64,000 nt of DNA from Acidisoma sp. PAMC 29798 (GTDB taxonomy: Bacteria; Pseudomonadota; Alphaproteobacteria; Acetobacterales; Acetobacteraceae). A program made the translations under genes and the position numbers. Position 1 is the stretch's first letter, and each line of letters opens with the position of its first letter. Of this stretch, positions 61,695-64,000 are shown in pieces. Where the stretch lies: assembly GCF_030252425.1 (NCBI RefSeq), contig NZ_CP126994.1:2170001-2234000 (forward strand), read 5' to 3'. The notes beneath the pieces were generated by a model. It was given only the letters and a program-made list of their open reading frames with translations, made no database searches and was not told the DNA's origin.

Positions 61695-63839
61695 TTATAT
61701 AAGGCCGAGACCCAGCTGCTGTTGAATCAGCTGATGGCAATCGCTGGAGGACATCGGCCTGCCGAGAAAATACCCTTGTCCAAAGTCGCATCCTTCCTGC
61801 AGCAACAACTCATGTTGACTCGCTAATTCGATCCCCTCCGCGACGGTCGCGACCCCAAACGCTCGGGCCAACGTAACGACGGCCCGAAGAATGGCTACCG
61901 ATGCGAAGCTTGAATGTGAATCGAGCACAAAGCTCTGGTCGATCTTGATCATATCAACCTTGAACTTCTTCAAGTATTGGAGCGAAGCATAGCCTTTGCC
62001 GAAGTCGTCGAGACTTATCTGCACACCATGTTGCCGCAGATCGTCAAGCGTGTCGGTAGCCTGTCTTTCGCCAACGAAAATGACGGTCTCCGTAATTTCG
62101 AGGGTGAGACGGCTCGGCTTCACCCCAGCCTCCGCTAGTATACGTTTCACCTTATCGCCGAAACTCCGACTTTGAATCTGCAGTACAGAGACATTGACGG
62201 CAATACGAACAGCATTGGGCCAACCGGAGACCTCGTTGCATGCCTCCCGCAAAACCCACTCGCCAATCGAGTGTATCATACCTGTGTCTTCCGCAATCGC
62301 AATAACGCTATCGATGGGAACAGAAGCGAAGTCTGGATGCCGCCAACGAAGAAGAGCCTCGAAAGTCGCAACTCGCCCCGTTTTCAAATCAAAAATAGGC
62401 TGAAATTCCAGAGCGAGTTCGTTCCGGTGCAACGCCTGCGCGAGTTCGCGCTTGCGTAGTTCCCGCAGGAAGAACTCGTTGCCCATCCCGGGTTCGAAGA
62501 AACGATAATTCCCGCGCCCAGCTGCTTTCGCCGCATAGAGTGCCACATCGGCTCGACGTACAAGCTCGTCGCTTGTTAAGCGGCTCTTTGTAAGAGCGAT
62601 GCCTATACTGGCCCCAATGGCGATCACTTCCCCGGCCACCTCATATTCGCAGGAGAGAGAGCCCAAAATCGCCTCGGCAAGGGCTGCGATATCGGACGCA
62701 CTACCAGGATCGGTTTTAGCGATTACAAACTCGTCGCCCCCGATGCGGCAAACCAGTGCGGTTTTCTCCGTGCAGCGGCGAAGACGCTCCGAGACCGCGA
62801 TCAAAACAGCGTCACCGATGGGATGGCCCTTTGTATCGTTCACAGTCTTGAATCCATCAAGATCAAGATAGAGCACAACGATCTCTCGATGGGTTTCTAT
62901 TTCTCCTAACATTCGCTCGAGTGCGTGGTAAAATGTTGATCGATTTGCCAAGCCTGTGAGGCCATCGTGCGTTGCAAGGAAAATTATCTTTTCTCGAGCA
63001 CGCTGCTCACCCTCCTCCGCTCTCCGTCGGTCTGAGACATCACGAAGAAACATCGACAGACCTTCATTCGTGGGGAACAGATCAAATTGAAGCCATCGGT
63101 CGAGGGACGCAAAATAGGCTTCAAAATGTTGTGCCTCGCGAACGCCCCCTACAGCCGCCAACTTTTGATCAGCGCCGCTCTCAGCCCAACCGGGTATGAG
63201 CTGCGGCAGAGTCGATCCAAGCGCAAGCTCATTCGTCTCAAACAGGCGCTTGGCTTGTCCGTTGACATAGGTTACGCGCAAGTCCCCAGAAAGCAGGATG
63301 ATGTTATCGGAAGTACTCTCAAGGACATCATGAAGCTTCTGCGCGGCGGCATCGGCCTGATCACGCGCTCTCTTCTCCATCGTCACATCAAGCACAGAAA
63401 CACTGACAAGGATTGTCATCCCAGCCCCATCCTTGACCGGATTGTAGTTTACGAGGACAAACCGTTCTCCGTCATTCGTGTCCTCCGAGATCAAGCGGCG
63501 CTCAACAGGAAGACCGTCTTTGAAAATCTGCCGATACACGGGCTCGATGGCATCGGCAATTTCGGGAACGACCTCTCTCAAGGTTCGACCGAGATGCGCC
63601 TCAATCGGGCGTCGATTGAGCATTGCCATCTGCTCATTGACTTCCACATAACGCAGATCTTGATCAACGAGGCAGAGGGCGATTGGCGCTGACATAAATG
63701 CTGAACGAAGTCTGCTGAGTTCTTCGCAGAGGCGCGCAAGCTTTCCATCAAGACCTTTTTCACGCCGATACACGTGTGGCAGGAACCTTGGCACGCATCC
63801 ATTACTCCAGGTATGATATCGGCCAGTCAGGGAGTTCAA
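61695..63839 (-). CDS. PAS-PAS-GGDEF-EAL cyclic di-GMP signalling protein
   Basis: 714 residues, no membrane segment. Two PAS domains (about residues 45-160, APIALCLVDQDLRYVEVNEQ, and 165-275, DVLESTSDNIILLSGDLRVT) are followed by GGDEF (DGLTGLANRSTFYHALERML, DLDGFKTVNDTKGHPIGD, GGDEF at 367-371) and EAL (EALLR at 494-498, NVSVLQIQS, DDFGKGYASL at 611-620, KIDQSF, AEGIE, GQGYFLGRP). The residues for both synthesis and hydrolysis of c-di-GMP are present, so it may be bifunctional; in such tandem proteins one activity often dominates. Sits alone. Confidence 0.93.
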   Translation of the reverse strand: MNSLTGRYHTWSNGCVPRFLPHVYRREKGLDGKLARLCEELSRLRSAFMSAPIALCLVDQDLRYVEVNEQMAMLNRRPIEAHLGRTLREVVPEIADAIEPVYRQIFKDGLPVERRLISEDTNDGERFVLVNYNPVKDGAGMTILVSVSVLDVTMEKRARDQADAAAQKLHDVLESTSDNIILLSGDLRVTYVNGQAKRLFETNELALGSTLPQLIPGWAESGADQKLAAVGGVREAQHFEAYFASLDRWLQFDLFPTNEGLSMFLRDVSDRRRAEEGEQRAREKIIFLATHDGLTGLANRSTFYHALERMLGEIETHREIVVLYLDLDGFKTVNDTKGHPIGDAVLIAVSERLRRCTEKTALVCRIGGDEFVIAKTDPGSASDIAALAEAILGSLSCEYEVAGEVIAIGASIGIALTKSRLTSDELVRRADVALYAAKAAGRGNYRFFEPGMGNEFFLRELRKRELAQALHRNELALEFQPIFDLKTGRVATFEALLRWRHPDFASVPIDSVIAIAEDTGMIHSIGEWVLREACNEVSGWPNAVRIAVNVSVLQIQSRSFGDKVKRILAEAGVKPSRLTLEITETVIFVGERQATDTLDDLRQHGVQISLDDFGKGYASLQYLKKFKVDMIKIDQSFVLDSHSSFASVAILRAVVTLARAFGVATVAEGIELASQHELLLQEGCDFGQGYFLGRPMSSSDCHQLIQQQLGLGLI

Positions 63840-63915
63840 TATGCTCCTGGGCCACCACTCATCGGTAATGTATACGCAATGGCCATTTCCTGACTACTAT
63901 AATTGAAGGTGACGC

Positions 63916-64000
63916 ATGAAGTCCGCGCTTAAAGTTTTGGTCATTCCAACAACAGGCGAATATGAGCGATTGAGGTACACGCAGAAGCAAGTCATCGGCG
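63916..64000 (+). CDS. 5' end of a gene continuing past the window
   Basis: From the ATG at 63916 (GAAGGTGACGC just upstream) 28 codons are open to the edge: MKSALKVLVIPTTGEYERLR and on. The start KVLVIPTTG resembles a beta-strand and loop of a nucleotide-binding or response domain, but too little is visible to name it. Divergent from the PAS-GGDEF-EAL gene. Confidence 0.5.
   Translation, partial: MKSALKVLVIPTTGEYERLRYTQKQVIG

Overview
The window is GC-rich DNA from a bacterium, most likely an alphaproteobacterium of the Rhodospirillales/Acetobacteraceae type. Supporting signs are the gene order aminotransferase, homoserine dehydrogenase, class II fructose-bisphosphatase, recJ; a class I PHA synthase; small proteins of a kind frequent in that order; and short GC-rich intergenic repeats. 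The taxonomic call is inference from family content, not from a marker gene.

Region 1 (about 1-14.6 kb) is a myo-inositol utilisation locus. On the minus strand, in order of transcription, are an RpiR-type regulator, iolC (kinase fused to an aldolase-like domain), iolD, iolE, iolB, iolA and a three-gene sugar ABC transporter that ends in a rho-independent terminator. iolG points the other way, and the regulator/iolG gap holds a GGAA-N6-TTCC palindrome that is probably the operator. Together these genes import inositol, oxidise it (IolG), dehydrate it (IolE), open the ring (IolD), isomerise (IolB), phosphorylate and cleave (IolC) and finish with malonate-semialdehyde oxidation (IolA). A nonsense-mutated GIY-YIG gene and cruciform repeats sit between iolD and iolE.

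Region 2 (14.6-30.4 kb) is mixed: flavin reductase, CoA transferase, glucosamine-6-phosphate deaminase, a GGDEF protein, a 1183-residue multi-domain glycosyltransferase, a DUF3313 lipoprotein, PqiA and a TetR regulator. Several genes here carry single-base frameshifts next to homopolymers, and the tail of a small zinc-ribbon gene is repeated three times. Region 3 (30.4-40.4 kb) is an intact core block: rmuC, phaC, a lipoprotein, alaC-hom-glpX-recJ and tRNA-Glu.

Region 4 (40.4-61.4 kb), starting at the tRNA, is accessory DNA rich in damage: two copies of an IS5-family element (one truncated), a complete IS21-family element, an integrase whose premature stop removes the catalytic tyrosine, and broken genes (SnoaL-like, TspO, nitronate monooxygenase, flavin-binding oxidase, beta-propeller, SDR, LysR, RecD-like helicase) between intact oxidoreductase, GST, hydrolase and regulator genes. 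The end of the window holds a PAS-GGDEF-EAL signalling protein and the first 28 codons of another gene.

No CRISPR array or clearly new multi-gene system was seen. The most informative items are the likely IolR operator, the two-arm cruciform repeat family, the triplicated zinc-ribbon tail, and the junctions that show how insertion sequences created stops or split genes.
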